Of a stretch of 39,740 nt of DNA, positions 17,884 through 26,965 are shown piece by piece. How positions within the stretch are numbered: position 1 is the stretch's first letter; the number at the start of each line of letters is the position of its first letter. A program made the translations under genes and the position numbers. Where the stretch lies: NCBI GenBank assembly GCA_030753675.1, contig JASMBU010000012.1:1-39740 (forward strand). Reading direction: 5' to 3'. The stretch comes from Methylococcales bacterium (GTDB lineage: Bacteria > Pseudomonadota > Gammaproteobacteria > Methylococcales > Methylomonadaceae). Below the pieces are notes generated by a model. That model was given only the letters and a program-made list of their open reading frames with translations. It did no database searches and was not told the origin of the DNA.

Positions 17884-17935
17884 TTAAAATCCTATCTATT
17901 GTTCTAACCCCTAATCAAAATTATCAGGGGGCTTA

Positions 17936-17970
17936 ATAAAAAAAGAATCTGTTGAAAACTCAACAGATTC
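17936..17970 (-). terminator. Strong rho-independent terminator after tal
   Basis: On the minus strand an 11-bp perfect stem (GAATCTGTTGA/TCAACAGATTC, loop of four) is followed directly by a T run (A run on the plus strand from 17938). It lies 21 bp after the tal stop. Confidence 0.88.
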
Positions 17971-17991
17971 TTAATTGAATACCGGAATTAA

Positions 17992-18972
17992 TTAACTTTC
18001 TAAACTACTTAACCGGTCAGCTAATAATGTTTCTAATGTTTCTAATGCCGCCGTAAAACCAGCAATACCCTCTGACAATTTATCACTGGCCATTCTGTTT
18101 TCAGCATGCATTGCATCAAAGACTTCCTTATCAACAGAAATTCTTTCGATATCAGCATTCAGTGCATCAGCAGCATTCAACTTCTGCGGCAATTCGCCTT
18201 CTGTTGCTGCCAATTCATTAATTAACCCTGGTGAGATCGTTAACAAATCAACACCTGCTAGCTCAGTGATTTCGCCTAGGTTTCTGAAACTTGCACCCAT
18301 AACCTCAGTTTTATAGCCGTAACGTTTATAGTAGTTATAAACATCCGTTACAGAAAGAACACCTGGATCTTCAGCTACAGGGTATGAATCACGACCGGTA
18401 TCTTTCTTATACCAATCTAAAATACGACCTACAAAAGGTGAGATAAGCGTAATATTATTGTCACCACAAGCAATCGCCTGGTGTAATCCAAATAATAAAG
18501 TTAAATTACAACTAATTCCTTCCGCTTCTAATACTGCAGCAGCTTGAATGCCTTCCCAAGTTGAAGCAATTTTAATTAAAATACGATCACGCGAGATACC
18601 CGCTGCTTCATACTGAGCAATAATTTCACGCCCTTTAGCAATAGTCGATTCTGTGTCATAAGATAAACGCGCATCTACTTCAGTTGAAACACGACCCGGA
18701 ACAAGGTCTAAAATCTTAAGACCAAATGCAACGGCTAAACGATCAAAAGCAAGGGTTACGACCTCTGCTGCTGACGCTTTAGCGCCTAATGTTTCTCGTG
18801 CGCCTGTCAATGTCTCATCAACAATTCCTTGATATTCAGGCATCTGTGCTGCAGCCGTGATTAACGAAGGATTTGTTGTTGCATCTTGTGGCTTACAATC
18901 CTCAATAGCTTTAAGGTCGCCCGTGTCTGCAACAACTACTGTCATTTCTCTAAGTTGCTCTAATAAATTCAT
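17992..18972 (-). CDS. tal: Transaldolase
   Basis: This 326-residue TalB-type enzyme transfers a dihydroxyacetone unit between sedoheptulose-7-phosphate and glyceraldehyde-3-phosphate, part of ribulose-5-phosphate regeneration in the RuMP cycle. Motif DATTNPSL (30-37) and the Schiff-base lysine Lys134 in [11 protein letters not shown] are present, as is [27 protein letters not shown] (about 231-251) is the C-terminal family block. It lies between terminators on both sides (one after the GVDRYL gene, one after tal), so it is probably its own transcription unit. Confidence 0.97.
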   Translation of the reverse strand: MNLLEQLREMTVVVADTGDLKAIEDCKPQDATTNPSLITAAAQMPEYQGIVDETLTGARETLGAKASAAEVVTLAFDRLAVAFGLKILDLVPGRVSTEVDARLSYDTESTIAKGREIIAQYEAAGISRDRILIKIASTWEGIQAAAVLEAEGISCNLTLLFGLHQAIACGDNNITLISPFVGRILDWYKKDTGRDSYPVAEDPGVLSVTDVYNYYKRYGYKTEVMGASFRNLGEITELAGVDLLTISPGLINELAATEGELPQKLNAADALNADIERISVDKEVFDAMHAENRMASDKLSEGIAGFTAALETLETLLADRLSSLES

Positions 18973-19100
18973 TGATATACCTACTGATTTAAAATAATTA
19001 ATAATCTAAAAAATTGTATTACTTAAGGTGCCAAGGTCAAAACAAAAGACTTCCGCCTTTTATCGGACTCTTTAATTCATAAAATAATCCCCAGAAATGC

Positions 19101-19133
19101 AAAAAGAATCGAGCGTAAAACACTCGATTCTTT
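19101..19133 (-). terminator. Rho-independent terminator after the GVDRYL gene
   Basis: On the minus strand AAAGAATCGAG pairs with CTCGATTCTTT (11 bp, nine-base loop), followed by a T run. It lies 73 bp after the stop of the upstream small membrane protein gene. Confidence 0.82.
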
Positions 19134-19205
19134 CGTAAACAGGAAGGTTAAACCCTAAGGATTCTAGAGTAAAATTTGACCTTAAATAACTCTAAACAGT
19201 TTTTC

Positions 19206-19589
19206 TTAGCTGTTTAAATAACGATCAACGCCTGTTTGTCCTGCAGCAACCGTCTCAGTAGCACCACCTTGTGCTGCTAAATAACGATCAACTCCTGTGC
19301 TACCACCTGCGGCTCTTGCTGAACCGCCACTCGAACGACCTTTTCTTAAAAAGAAAACACCACCAGCAATTGCCACTAGTAGACCTAACTCAACAACACC
19401 CAGGCCGCCTTCTTCTTTCTTAACAGCTGCAGACGCTGCTTTTACAACTTTAGGCTTAGCAACAGCAGATTTATCTTGATAAACAATAATTGGTTTAAAG
19501 TTATATGCTGGATACTCTTCAGCACCCACAATAGGGCTTGTAACGAGTAACGCTGTGATTAAACCAGTTGCTAATTTTAATTTTTTCAT
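19206..19589 (-). CDS. Unrecognised small exported membrane protein with two C-terminal TGVDRYL motifs
   Basis: I do not recognise this 127-residue protein. It has a signal peptide (MKKLKLATGLITALLVTSPI, ending VGA), a short Lys/Ala-rich stretch (about 25-60), one membrane helix (about 64-81, VVELGLLVAIAGGVFFL) followed by the stop-transfer RKGR, then a Gly/Ser/Ala-rich tail with the same heptapeptide TGVDRYL at residues 98-104 and 119-125, the second two residues from the end. If the signal peptide is cleaved, the tail should lie in the cytoplasm. It sits 29 bp downstream of tkt and before a terminator, so it is likely co-transcribed with tkt. A structural, docking or sorting role of the repeated motif is only a guess. 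Confidence 0.8.
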   Translation of the reverse strand: MKKLKLATGLITALLVTSPIVGAEEYPAYNFKPIIVYQDKSAVAKPKVVKAASAAVKKEEGGLGVVELGLLVAIAGGVFFLRKGRSSGGSARAAGGSTGVDRYLAAQGGATETVAAGQTGVDRYLNS

Positions 19590-19618
19590 TTTACCTTCCT
19601 ATTTATTTAAGCTAATAA

Positions 19619-21604
19619 CTAAAGTGAAGATTCTACACGATTCACAACATTTTCAACAGTAAAACCAAAGTGTTTCATGACATCGCCACCTGGTGCAGAT
19701 TCACCGAAAGTATCAATACCTACAACATCACCTTCTAAGCCAACGTATTTACGCCAAAAATCAGAAACACCCGCTTCAACAGCAATACGCTTAACACCAG
19801 GCGTTAATATACTATCTTTATAAGCTTGGTCTTGACGATCAAATACACTTGTTGACGGCATAGATACAACGCGTACATGCGTACCTTTGGCGGCTAGTTC
19901 TGCTTGAGCCTTAATAGCTAAATTAACCTCAGAACCTGTTGCAATAATAATTGCTGCTGCTTGGCCTACGGCTTCAGAAATAACATAAGCGCCTTTGCGT
20001 ATAGCTGCAATTTGATCATCGGTACGCGCAATAAAAGGAAGACCTTGACGACTAAGTACTAAACTCGTTGGTCCGTCCATACGCTCTACTGCCATGATCC
20101 ATGACACTGCAGTTTCTGTACTGTCTGCAGGACGCCATACATCCATATTTGGAATAAAACGCATTGCTGACGTGTTTTCAATCGGTTGATGAGTCGGACC
20201 GTCTTCACCTTGACCAATTGAGTCATGTGTTAAAACTGCAATGGTACGAATCCCCATCAATGCAGACATACGGAAAGCACTTTTAGCGTAATCAGAGAAC
20301 ATATGAAATGTTCCACCGAAAGGCAGTAATCCACCATGAAGAGCCATGCCATTCATAATGGCATACATACCAAACTCACGCACACCATAAGAAATGTAAT
20401 TACCCATTTCACTACCGCTAACGTGTTTAAAATCGGCACAACTAGTTAAGTTTGAGCCTGTCAAATCTGCTGACCCACCTAAAAATTCAGGTAATGTTGA
20501 TGCTAAACCAGCAATTGTTTTCTGAGAGGCTTGACGGCTCGCTAAGTTCTCTTGTTTAGAATTTATTTCTGCTATCAATGCATCAGATGCTTCTTGCCAG
20601 TTCGCAGGTAAATCCCCATCCATTCGACGTGTAAATTCAGCGGCTTCTGCAGGATATTCTGCTGCATATGCTGCAAATTTATCGTTCCATGTGTTTTCTA
20701 CCCGTGCGCCTTTTGCTTTTGCATCCCAACCGGCATATACGTCGTCAGGGATTTCAAAAGGTGCATAATCCCATCCTAGTTCTTTCCGCGTTAATGCAAC
20801 TTCTTCATCACCTAATGCGGCGCCATGACAATCATGACTACCACTTTTATTTGGTGAACCAAAACCAATAATCGTTTTACAACAGATTAATGACGGTTTA
20901 TCCGTAATTGATTTTGCTTCAGTGATCGCAGCAGAAATAGCACCGGCATCATGTCCATCTACAGACACAACATGCCAATTGTAAGCTTCAAAACGCTTTA
21001 CAGTGTCATCTGTATACCAACCATCAATATGCCCATCAATAGAAATATTATTGTCGTCCCAAAATGCTATCAGATTCCCTAATCCCCAAGTCCCTGCAAG
21101 TGAACAAGCCTCATGGGAAATACCTTCCATTAAACAACCGTCTCCCATGAACACATAAGTGTTATGGTCTACAATTTTATGTCCTGGTTTATTGAACTGA
21201 TCTGCCATCAACTTTTCAGCCATAGCAAAACCAACACCATTGGTGATCCCTTGTCCTAAGGGCCCCGTTGTTGTTTCAATACCGGGTGCAAAGCCATATT
21301 CCGGATGGCCAGCACATTTCGAATGTAACTGACGAAATGAAGCCAATTGCTCCATAGGCAAGTCGTATCCTGATAAATGCAATAATGAGTAAATCAGCAT
21401 GGAGCCGTGTCCATTTGACAAGACAAAACGATCACGGTCTGCCCATTCAGCATTCGTTGGGTTATGTTTTAGATGATCATTCCATAATACTTCAGCAATA
21501 TCTGCCATACCCATGGGTGCACCCGGGTGACCTGATTTAGCTTTTTGCACAGCGTCCATGCTTAGTGCTCTTATAGCGTTCGCTAGTTTTCTACGCGAAG
21601 ACAT
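19619..21604 (-). CDS. tkt: Transketolase
   Basis: This 661-residue thiamine-diphosphate enzyme exchanges two-carbon units among C3-C7 sugar phosphates to rebuild the RuMP acceptor. The substrate-binding histidine is in [10 protein letters not shown] (23-32), the diphosphate-Mg motif is GDGCLMEG (154-161), and DLTGSNLT and GREFGM-type ([13 protein letters not shown]) blocks mark the pyrimidine domain; a C-terminal domain with [14 protein letters not shown] is present. Length matches bacterial Tkt. It follows hps-phi after a hairpin and precedes the GVDRYL gene by 29 bp. Confidence 0.98.
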   Translation of the reverse strand: MSSRRKLANAIRALSMDAVQKAKSGHPGAPMGMADIAEVLWNDHLKHNPTNAEWADRDRFVLSNGHGSMLIYSLLHLSGYDLPMEQLASFRQLHSKCAGHPEYGFAPGIETTTGPLGQGITNGVGFAMAEKLMADQFNKPGHKIVDHNTYVFMGDGCLMEGISHEACSLAGTWGLGNLIAFWDDNNISIDGHIDGWYTDDTVKRFEAYNWHVVSVDGHDAGAISAAITEAKSITDKPSLICCKTIIGFGSPNKSGSHDCHGAALGDEEVALTRKELGWDYAPFEIPDDVYAGWDAKAKGARVENTWNDKFAAYAAEYPAEAAEFTRRMDGDLPANWQEASDALIAEINSKQENLASRQASQKTIAGLASTLPEFLGGSADLTGSNLTSCADFKHVSGSEMGNYISYGVREFGMYAIMNGMALHGGLLPFGGTFHMFSDYAKSAFRMSALMGIRTIAVLTHDSIGQGEDGPTHQPIENTSAMRFIPNMDVWRPADSTETAVSWIMAVERMDGPTSLVLSRQGLPFIARTDDQIAAIRKGAYVISEAVGQAAAIIIATGSEVNLAIKAQAELAAKGTHVRVVSMPSTSVFDRQDQAYKDSILTPGVKRIAVEAGVSDFWRKYVGLEGDVVGIDTFGESAPGGDVMKHFGFTVENVVNRVESSL

Positions 21605-21690
21605 ATAATTCTCCTGATAATATTTATATTCTATGCCTCAACAAAGGCATAAGTGATTCTTTAAATAATATTAAAAATGAAGAATAACTG

Positions 21691-21733
21691 ACAAGCAAAA
21701 TCGGCTCACACCTTAAAGCGGAAGCCGACTTGT
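21691..21733 (-). terminator. Hairpin between phi and tkt, possible (partial) terminator
   Basis: On the minus strand ACAAG-TCGGCT pairs with AGCCGA-CTTGT, with an internal bulge of TTTTG before the last segment. The T run is short on the minus strand and longer on the plus strand (TTTTTT after 21733). It lies 7 bp after the phi stop and could attenuate, separating hps-phi from tkt expression. Confidence 0.5.
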
Positions 21734-21739
21734 TTTTTG

Positions 21740-22273
21740 TTATTCCATATTAGCGTGTATTGCTCGCATACCTTCTTCAGTGAGGTTTTTCTCATGAATA
21801 ATGTATGAAACCACTGCTTCTAAAAATATCAACGTTGATAATTCAAAAACTGATCCCATTGGCATTCCATGTACTTTCTCATACATATCAGGACGACCAA
21901 TATTAAATACTGCGTCAACCATACTACCTATAGTTGATTCTGATTTAGATGAAATCAAAATAGCTTTGGCACCAACATCTTTAGCTTTCTGCGTAAACGC
22001 TGCTAATTGTTGTGTTTCACCGGAACCTGATATGACGATAAGTAAGTCACCTTCTTTAATACTCGGTGTCACGGTTTCGCCAACTAAATTCACGGTATAA
22101 CCAGCATGCATTAAACGCATTGCAAAATTTTTACAAACCAGTGCAGAACGACCTGCCCCTGCTAGAAAAACCCCATTAGCTTCATCAACAAGTCCTGTTA
22201 ACTGACTGTCATAGTCATGCTCAGTCGCAGCTAATATGGTCGAAATTTTCTCAATAATTAACTGTTGATGCAT
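21740..22273 (-). CDS. phi: 6-phospho-3-hexuloisomerase
   Basis: This 177-residue SIS-domain enzyme converts D-arabino-hex-3-ulose-6-phosphate to fructose-6-phosphate, the second step of formaldehyde fixation in the RuMP pathway. GAGRSALVCKNFAMRL (39-54) and VISGSGETQQL (about 87) are the two sugar-phosphate loops of SIS isomerases, and the C-terminal FELSTLIFLEAVV is typical of PHI. I place the start at the ATG at 22273, one base after the hps stop (TAATATG), not at an earlier in-frame codon inside hps. This spacing indicates translational coupling with hps. Confidence 0.95.
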   Translation of the reverse strand: MHQQLIIEKISTILAATEHDYDSQLTGLVDEANGVFLAGAGRSALVCKNFAMRLMHAGYTVNLVGETVTPSIKEGDLLIVISGSGETQQLAAFTQKAKDVGAKAILISSKSESTIGSMVDAVFNIGRPDMYEKVHGMPMGSVFELSTLIFLEAVVSYIIHEKNLTEEGMRAIHANME

Positions 22274-22274
22274 A

Positions 22275-22922
22275 TTATGCGCCTGCTGTGTCAACAAGTT
22301 GACGAATTTCACGAGCTGAATCAGCAGGTGACGGTGCACCATAGATTGCTGCGCCAACTACAACGATATTTGCACCCGCTTGTACAACACTTTGTGCTGT
22401 AGACTGGTTAATACCGCCCGCTACTGAAATTCTCACTGGTAAACCTAAAGCAGCGATGTCACTCAAATCACCAAAAGGTGTAGCACCTGCCGCTTGTGCG
22501 TCAAGACCTGTATGAATACCAATGATTTGTGCGCCTAAATCAGCTGATGCACGTGCACATTCAACCTTATCAGGAACGTTAATCAAATCAATTTGTGCTT
22601 CTGCACCGTGCTCGTTTGCTGCTTTAACAACACCCGCAATAGTTGGAAGACCCGATACACCCAATACTGTACAGATATCTGCACCAGCTGCATAAAAAGG
22701 TGTCGCTTCATATTCACCCGCATCCATAGTCTTTAAATCAACTAACAATAATTTGTCAGGATGACTTCTTCTTAGTTCTGAAACTAAGTTAACACCATTG
22801 TGTTTAATACACGGCGTACCAATTTCAATAATGTCAATGTAAGGGGCAACTTGATCAGCAAGAGCTATACTTGCATCAAAATCTAGTGCGTCTACTGCCA
22901 GTTGGATAAGTGTTCTAGCCAT
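22275..22922 (-). CDS. hps: 3-hexulose-6-phosphate synthase
   Basis: This 215-residue protein of the orotidine-5'-phosphate-decarboxylase suprafamily condenses formaldehyde with ribulose-5-phosphate, the key step of RuMP methylotrophy. The metal/substrate motif DLKTMDAGEYEA (62-73) is diagnostic, with EIGTPCIKHNGV (33-44) and VAGGINQSTAQSV near residue 167. I use the ATG at 22922 (MARTLIQLAVDALDF), which has GGAG nine bases upstream and matches family N-termini; an in-frame codon at 22979 would add a non-conserved leader. It is the first gene of the block and has a promoter-like sequence upstream. Confidence 0.97.
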   Translation of the reverse strand: MARTLIQLAVDALDFDASIALADQVAPYIDIIEIGTPCIKHNGVNLVSELRRSHPDKLLLVDLKTMDAGEYEATPFYAAGADICTVLGVSGLPTIAGVVKAANEHGAEAQIDLINVPDKVECARASADLGAQIIGIHTGLDAQAAGATPFGDLSDIAALGLPVRISVAGGINQSTAQSVVQAGANIVVVGAAIYGAPSPADSAREIRQLVDTAGA

Positions 22923-23255
22923 GTTTTTATACTCCGGTTTGCTGTTAGGTGAATTGCCTAACTTTAATAAAAAAATCAAAAAAACGTCTTACAACTTGAA
23001 GGACTTTAAAACATAAAGTAGACCTCTGTCAATTTTAAAGTTACTTAGAAAACAATCACTATTCTATAAAATCTTTAATAAATCATTATATTACCCTTAT
23101 AACTTAGTACCTTACATTAGACTTAAAAAGACTAAAAACCACACAACAAACACCCCGGGCGAACACTAGCTACTTTACACACACATAAAATCTAACAATA
23201 ATGCACTCTCAAACACACCTTTTTCGCTCTTAGCATTCAAACCAAATTAAACGCC
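22923..23255. other. 333-bp AT-rich intergenic region upstream of hps and the HAD gene
   Basis: This divergent spacer carries the hps ribosome-binding site and the promoter listed next. The rest is AT-rich, without an ORF, tRNA, hairpin terminator or long repeat that I could find. I saw no convincing promoter boxes for the plus-strand HAD gene, whose ATG also lacks a clear Shine-Dalgarno. Confidence 0.6.
23003..23032 (-). promoter_or_regulatory. Probable sigma70 promoter of the hps-phi operon
   Basis: On the minus strand a perfect TTGACA (23032-23027) is followed after 18 bp by TAAAGT (23008-23003, four of six to TATAAT). The distance to the hps ATG leaves a leader of roughly 75 bases. High expression would be expected for this step; no operator could be identified. 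Confidence 0.5.
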
Positions 23256-24119
23256 ATGCCCCCATTCACCAACATCAAGGCACTTATCATTGACATGGAC
23301 GGCGTATTATGGCGTGGAGAGCAACCCATAACCGGTCTAAACGATTTCTTCGACACCCTAAGAAAAATCAATATCCCCTTTATTCTTGCCACCAACAATG
23401 CCAGCCTAACCCAGACGCAATACACTGAAAAGCTTGCTCGCATGGGCGTTACCATTAAGCTGAAAGAGATTTTAACTTCCGCAATGGCAACGGCGCTTCA
23501 CCTTTCTAAACAATACACACCTAATACTACACGTATATTTGTCATTGGCGAACAAGGCTTAAAAAAACCCTTACTTGAGAAAGGTTTCACACTAACCGGT
23601 CTTAATGAAATCAATGATGGTAACGGCATTCACTCTAAAACTGGGCCGCATATTGTGATTTGCGGATTAGACAGAAAGGTTTCGTGGGAAAAAATGAGCA
23701 CTGCAACGCTGAACATAAATGCAGGCGCTGCGTTTTTTGGAACCAATGGCGACACGTCCTTTCCCATCGAACTGGGCGAAACACTGGGTAACGGTGCTAT
23801 TTTAGCCGCACTTACCGCAGCAACCCATGCCACCCCGACTATTATAGGAAAACCCGAACCGATTATTTATCAACAAGCCATGGCACTCCTTAAATCAAAA
23901 CCCGAAGAAACCATTGCCATTGGAGATCGTTTAGATACTGATATTTTAGGTGCTATAAAAAGCAACATCAGAAGTTTAATGGTTTTAACCGGGGTTTCTA
24001 ACCACAAAGATGTGGCAGAAAGTCCTTTTAAGCCCACCTGGATCATGAACAGTATAAGCTCAATAACCTTGGCTCTAACAGACTCACGACCCAATATTCC
24101 AACAAAAATAATCAACTGA
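23256..24119 (+). CDS. NagD-like HAD-superfamily (IIA) phosphatase
   Basis: This 287-residue HAD hydrolase has all four motifs: nucleophile DMDGVLW (13-19), ATNNAS (motif II, about 45), GKPEP (motif III lysine, about 197) and GDRLDTDI (motif IV, about 222). The large cap inserted between motifs II and III is type C2a, as in NagD and phosphoglycolate/p-nitrophenyl phosphatases. The substrate is unknown; small phosphate esters such as phosphoglycolate or sugar phosphates are likely. It lies 21 bp before dhaK in the same direction, so the two are likely an operon. A role in removing phosphate from a C2-C3 by-product is inferred from this context. Confidence 0.88.
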   Translation: MPPFTNIKALIIDMDGVLWRGEQPITGLNDFFDTLRKINIPFILATNNASLTQTQYTEKLARMGVTIKLKEILTSAMATALHLSKQYTPNTTRIFVIGEQGLKKPLLEKGFTLTGLNEINDGNGIHSKTGPHIVICGLDRKVSWEKMSTATLNINAGAAFFGTNGDTSFPIELGETLGNGAILAALTAATHATPTIIGKPEPIIYQQAMALLKSKPEETIAIGDRLDTDILGAIKSNIRSLMVLTGVSNHKDVAESPFKPTWIMNSISSITLALTDSRPNIPTKIIN

Positions 24120-24140
24120 CTAACCCGCCACCCTCTTGCT

Positions 24141-25130
24141 ATGAAAAAACTTATCAACAACCCCGACGACCTTTTACCTGATAGCCTTACTGGATTTGCT
24201 AATGCGCATGCTGACATTATTCAACTGCAACGTAATCCCTACGTTATCCATAGGACAAACCAACCCGCAAAACCTAAAGTTGCCTTGATTTCAGGCGGGG
24301 GATCGGGTCATGAACCACTACACTCTGGATTCGTAGGCACCGGTATGCTTGATGCAGCCTGCCCTGGTCACATCTTTACCTCACCCACACCCGACCAAAT
24401 GATAACCGCAGCAACAACCGTCGAAAATGGTGCAGGAATCCTATTTATTGTAAAAAATTATGCTGGCGATATCATGAATTTTGAAATCGCCTCAGAACTA
24501 GTCACCTCACCCAACGAAACGGTGATCGTTGCCGATGATATTGCCTTACCCAAAGATCACAGCATGGGTCGCCGTGGCGTTGCGGGAACATTAATTATTG
24601 AAAAGATGGTCGGTGCTGCTGCCGAACGCGAGCACAACTTGGCTTACTGCAAATCTTTAGGTGACCGAATTAGCGCAAACACAGCCTCTATCGGTGCTGC
24701 CTTAACAAGCTGTACTGTTCCAGCCCTCGGAAAACCAACTTTCGACATTAATGAAACCGAAATAGAAATGGGCGTCGGCATCCATGGTGAACGCGGCTGT
24801 TCCACACAACAATTTACCGATGCAACGACGCTCACTCACAATCTAGGCGACGCTATTTACGATGAGCTGAAACCTAAAAATGGGCAAGAAATACTCTTAC
24901 ATATCAATGGTTTAGGTGCTACTCCTCTCATTGAGCAATATTTAGTTTATGAGATAGCACAAAAATATTGGAAACAAAAAGGCATCACTATTACCCGGTC
25001 TCTCGTTGGCAATTACACGACCTCCCTTGACATGGCAGGTTGCTCAATGACAGTCACCCTGCTAGATCCTGAACTCACGACACTATGGGACCATCCCGTC
25101 CATACCGCTAATTTACGCTGGGGATGTTAA
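24141..25130 (+). CDS. dhaK: Dihydroxyacetone kinase subunit DhaK
   Basis: DhaK binds dihydroxyacetone covalently through a histidine and works with the nucleotide-binding DhaL. The 329-residue protein has GGGSGHEP (52-59), CPGHIFTSPTPDQM near residue 74, KNYAGDIMNFE (105-115) and GVGIHGERG (211-219), whose His215 is the expected hemiaminal-forming residue. It is a stand-alone K subunit, without the fused L domain of ATP-type enzymes. dhaL is adjacent but on the opposite strand, and the two stop codons overlap. No dhaM is in the window, so either PTS-type phosphoryl transfer with a distant DhaM or direct ATP use is possible. Confidence 0.95.
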   Translation: MKKLINNPDDLLPDSLTGFANAHADIIQLQRNPYVIHRTNQPAKPKVALISGGGSGHEPLHSGFVGTGMLDAACPGHIFTSPTPDQMITAATTVENGAGILFIVKNYAGDIMNFEIASELVTSPNETVIVADDIALPKDHSMGRRGVAGTLIIEKMVGAAAEREHNLAYCKSLGDRISANTASIGAALTSCTVPALGKPTFDINETEIEMGVGIHGERGCSTQQFTDATTLTHNLGDAIYDELKPKNGQEILLHINGLGATPLIEQYLVYEIAQKYWKQKGITITRSLVGNYTTSLDMAGCSMTVTLLDPELTTLWDHPVHTANLRWGC

Positions 25131-25768
25131 GCTTCATCGACTAAAAAGTCCGTTAAGGCGCACAGCATCACTTGGCTCGACTTAGCGCCTGCATCTATGT
25201 GCCCCACAGAACGATCACCCATGTAAGCAGCGCGCCCTTTCGTTGCGACCATATTGCGCGTTGACTCAACACCCTCAAGCGCCACGCTAGCAATAGCGTC
25301 CAATAACACGTTTCTTTCAGCACCTTCATCCAACAACTGTGTTAAACACTGCGCAACGGGGACCAACACATCAAGCATGGTCTTCTCACCCACATCAGAC
25401 TTCCCTCGCGCTTTCATTGCATCCACACCTTGATTAAAGGCGTCAGCCATTCCACGGGTCGTTAATTCATTATCTTTCAACACACTGCTCATTTTAAGAA
25501 ACAAGGTGCCATACAACGAACCAGAAGCCCCGCCCACCGAACTCATTAACGATAAGCCAATAACCTGAAATGCCCCCGACCAATCTGTACGCGCTAAATC
25601 ATCCGCCTTAGCTTGCAAAACAGCCAGACCACGCAACAAATTGACCACATGATCACCATCACCCAATATACGGTCTAACTCTTCCAACTCATCAGAGTTA
25701 TTTGAAATCGTTCCATGCAAAAGCACAATTACATCCGGCAATATTTCAGGTTTACCGACCATATTCAT
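25127..25768 (-). CDS. dhaL: Dihydroxyacetone kinase subunit DhaL
   Basis: This 213-residue all-alpha DhaL subunit carries the nucleotide-Mg motif DRILGDGDH with the three expected aspartates, GGASGSLYGTLFLKM near residue 79 and the C-terminal GRAAYMGDRSVGHIDAGAKS block. It transfers phosphate to dihydroxyacetone held by DhaK. The start is an ATG at 25768; a second ATG two codons later is also possible, since both lie behind one GGAG. It is convergent with dhaK, with stops sharing two bases, and is divergent from the PfkB gene. This split orientation is unusual, because dhaK and dhaL are normally co-directional. Confidence 0.95.
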   Translation of the reverse strand: MNMVGKPEILPDVIVLLHGTISNNSDELEELDRILGDGDHVVNLLRGLAVLQAKADDLARTDWSGAFQVIGLSLMSSVGGASGSLYGTLFLKMSSVLKDNELTTRGMADAFNQGVDAMKARGKSDVGEKTMLDVLVPVAQCLTQLLDEGAERNVLLDAIASVALEGVESTRNMVATKGRAAYMGDRSVGHIDAGAKSSQVMLCALTDFLVDEA

Positions 25769-25913
25769 TCACTCCAATTCATTTTAAAATCGCAAAGAAG
25801 CATCATATGACCAATTCACCTTCCGACACAACCACGAACTTATCGCCAAAAAATAGTAGACTAACCCACTAGGAGCATTTTACTGACCTTTTACACTACC
25901 AATACAATCACTT

Positions 25914-26825
25914 ATGCAACCCAAGCCCATTCCCGTTGATGTCTTATGTGTTGGCCACGCCTCTTTTGACATGGTTTTTTCCATCCCTAAGCACCCTTTA
26001 AGTGATGAAAAAATGTCAGCATCTAATTTTCAGCAATCCGGCGGTGGTCCAGCAGCTAATGCCTCATTACTGATTTCAAAACTGGGGCTTAGATCTGCCT
26101 TTGCCGGTTATTTGGGTTTAGATGCCTATGGCGAACAACACTTAGCTGAATTTAAAAAAAACCATGTCAATTGCACCCTTTTAATCCAAGGACAAAACCC
26201 CACCCCTATCACCACCATTCTGGTTAAGCCCAATGGACAACGCGCACTCATAAATTTTAAAGGAGAAACACAGGCTTTACCGGTTAACGCAATCAATTTT
26301 GAACGGATAAGACCACGCGTCATTTTAGTCGACGGTCATGAGCCGCATATTTCCCTCCCTCTCATCCAAAAAGCTAAAGACTATAATATCCCCACCGTTC
26401 TTGATGCCGGCTCACTACACGAAGGAACTGAAAAACTAATGCCTGTTGTTGATCACTTAGTGTGCTCACAAAAGTTTGCCCGCCAATTTGCACAAACCGA
26501 ACAACAGGCCTTTACTCTTTTATCCAAAATAGCGCCCAATCTAATCATTACTTTAGGCGAACAAGGCCTGCTCTGGAAAACGCCCGAACAAACAGGTCAG
26601 CTATCCGCTTTCCCTATCACTGCAATTGATACCACGGGAGCAGGCGACGCATTCCATGGTGCTTTTGCCGCTGGACTTTCCCAGCAAATGCCTTGGCCAG
26701 CATTATTACGCTACGCCAGTGCGGCCGGGGCGTACTGTTGCATGCATATAGGCGCCCGACAAGGACTCCCCTCTAAAGAACAACTTAAAAAATTTCAAAC
26801 CCAAAAAAAGAACGTCTTAATTTAA
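25914..26825 (+). CDS. PfkB/ribokinase-family sugar kinase, substrate unknown
   Basis: This 303-residue PfkB-family kinase has the N-terminal sugar-binding GGGPAANASLLISKLG (43-58) and the catalytic DTTGAGDAFHGAF (239-251), where Asp245 is the base. It most resembles the ketohexokinase/fructokinase/sulfofructose-kinase branch, but I cannot assign a substrate. It starts with ATG at 25914, 145 bp from divergent dhaL, and follows the HAD-dhaK/dhaL set, so a role in phosphorylating a free ketose or ketose phosphate is plausible. It could also be an unrelated ribokinase-like enzyme. An AGGAG at 25870-25874 is too far upstream to serve as its ribosome-binding site. Confidence 0.88.
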   Translation: MQPKPIPVDVLCVGHASFDMVFSIPKHPLSDEKMSASNFQQSGGGPAANASLLISKLGLRSAFAGYLGLDAYGEQHLAEFKKNHVNCTLLIQGQNPTPITTILVKPNGQRALINFKGETQALPVNAINFERIRPRVILVDGHEPHISLPLIQKAKDYNIPTVLDAGSLHEGTEKLMPVVDHLVCSQKFARQFAQTEQQAFTLLSKIAPNLIITLGEQGLLWKTPEQTGQLSAFPITAIDTTGAGDAFHGAFAAGLSQQMPWPALLRYASAAGAYCCMHIGARQGLPSKEQLKKFQTQKKNVLI

Positions 26826-26928
26826 CACCATGGGACGGCATATAATCCTATTATTAACTCCCTTGAAGCAGACTCCATGAGTTTTTTATAAAATCATACA
26901 AAGAAAAAAGACACTTAATTACAACAAG

Positions 26929-26965
26929 AAGGTTATTTAAGAGATAATAAAGGGTTGGTAACCTT
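26929..26965 (+). promoter_or_regulatory. Weak candidate stem-loop in the leuC leader
   Basis: AAGGTTA (26929-26935) can pair with TAACCTT (26959-26965) in the 215-bp gap before leuC. There is no T run and no recognisable leader peptide rich in Leu or Ile codons, so this is only a possible regulatory structure. I see nothing else in the gap except a GGAAG ribosome-binding site just before leuC. Confidence 0.25.

Noticed and set aside
19206-19589. PEP-CTERM/exosortase or LPXTG-type sorting signal
   Set aside because: The helix is followed by a long tail, and no PEP, LPXTG or similar motif precedes it, so the order of elements does not fit.
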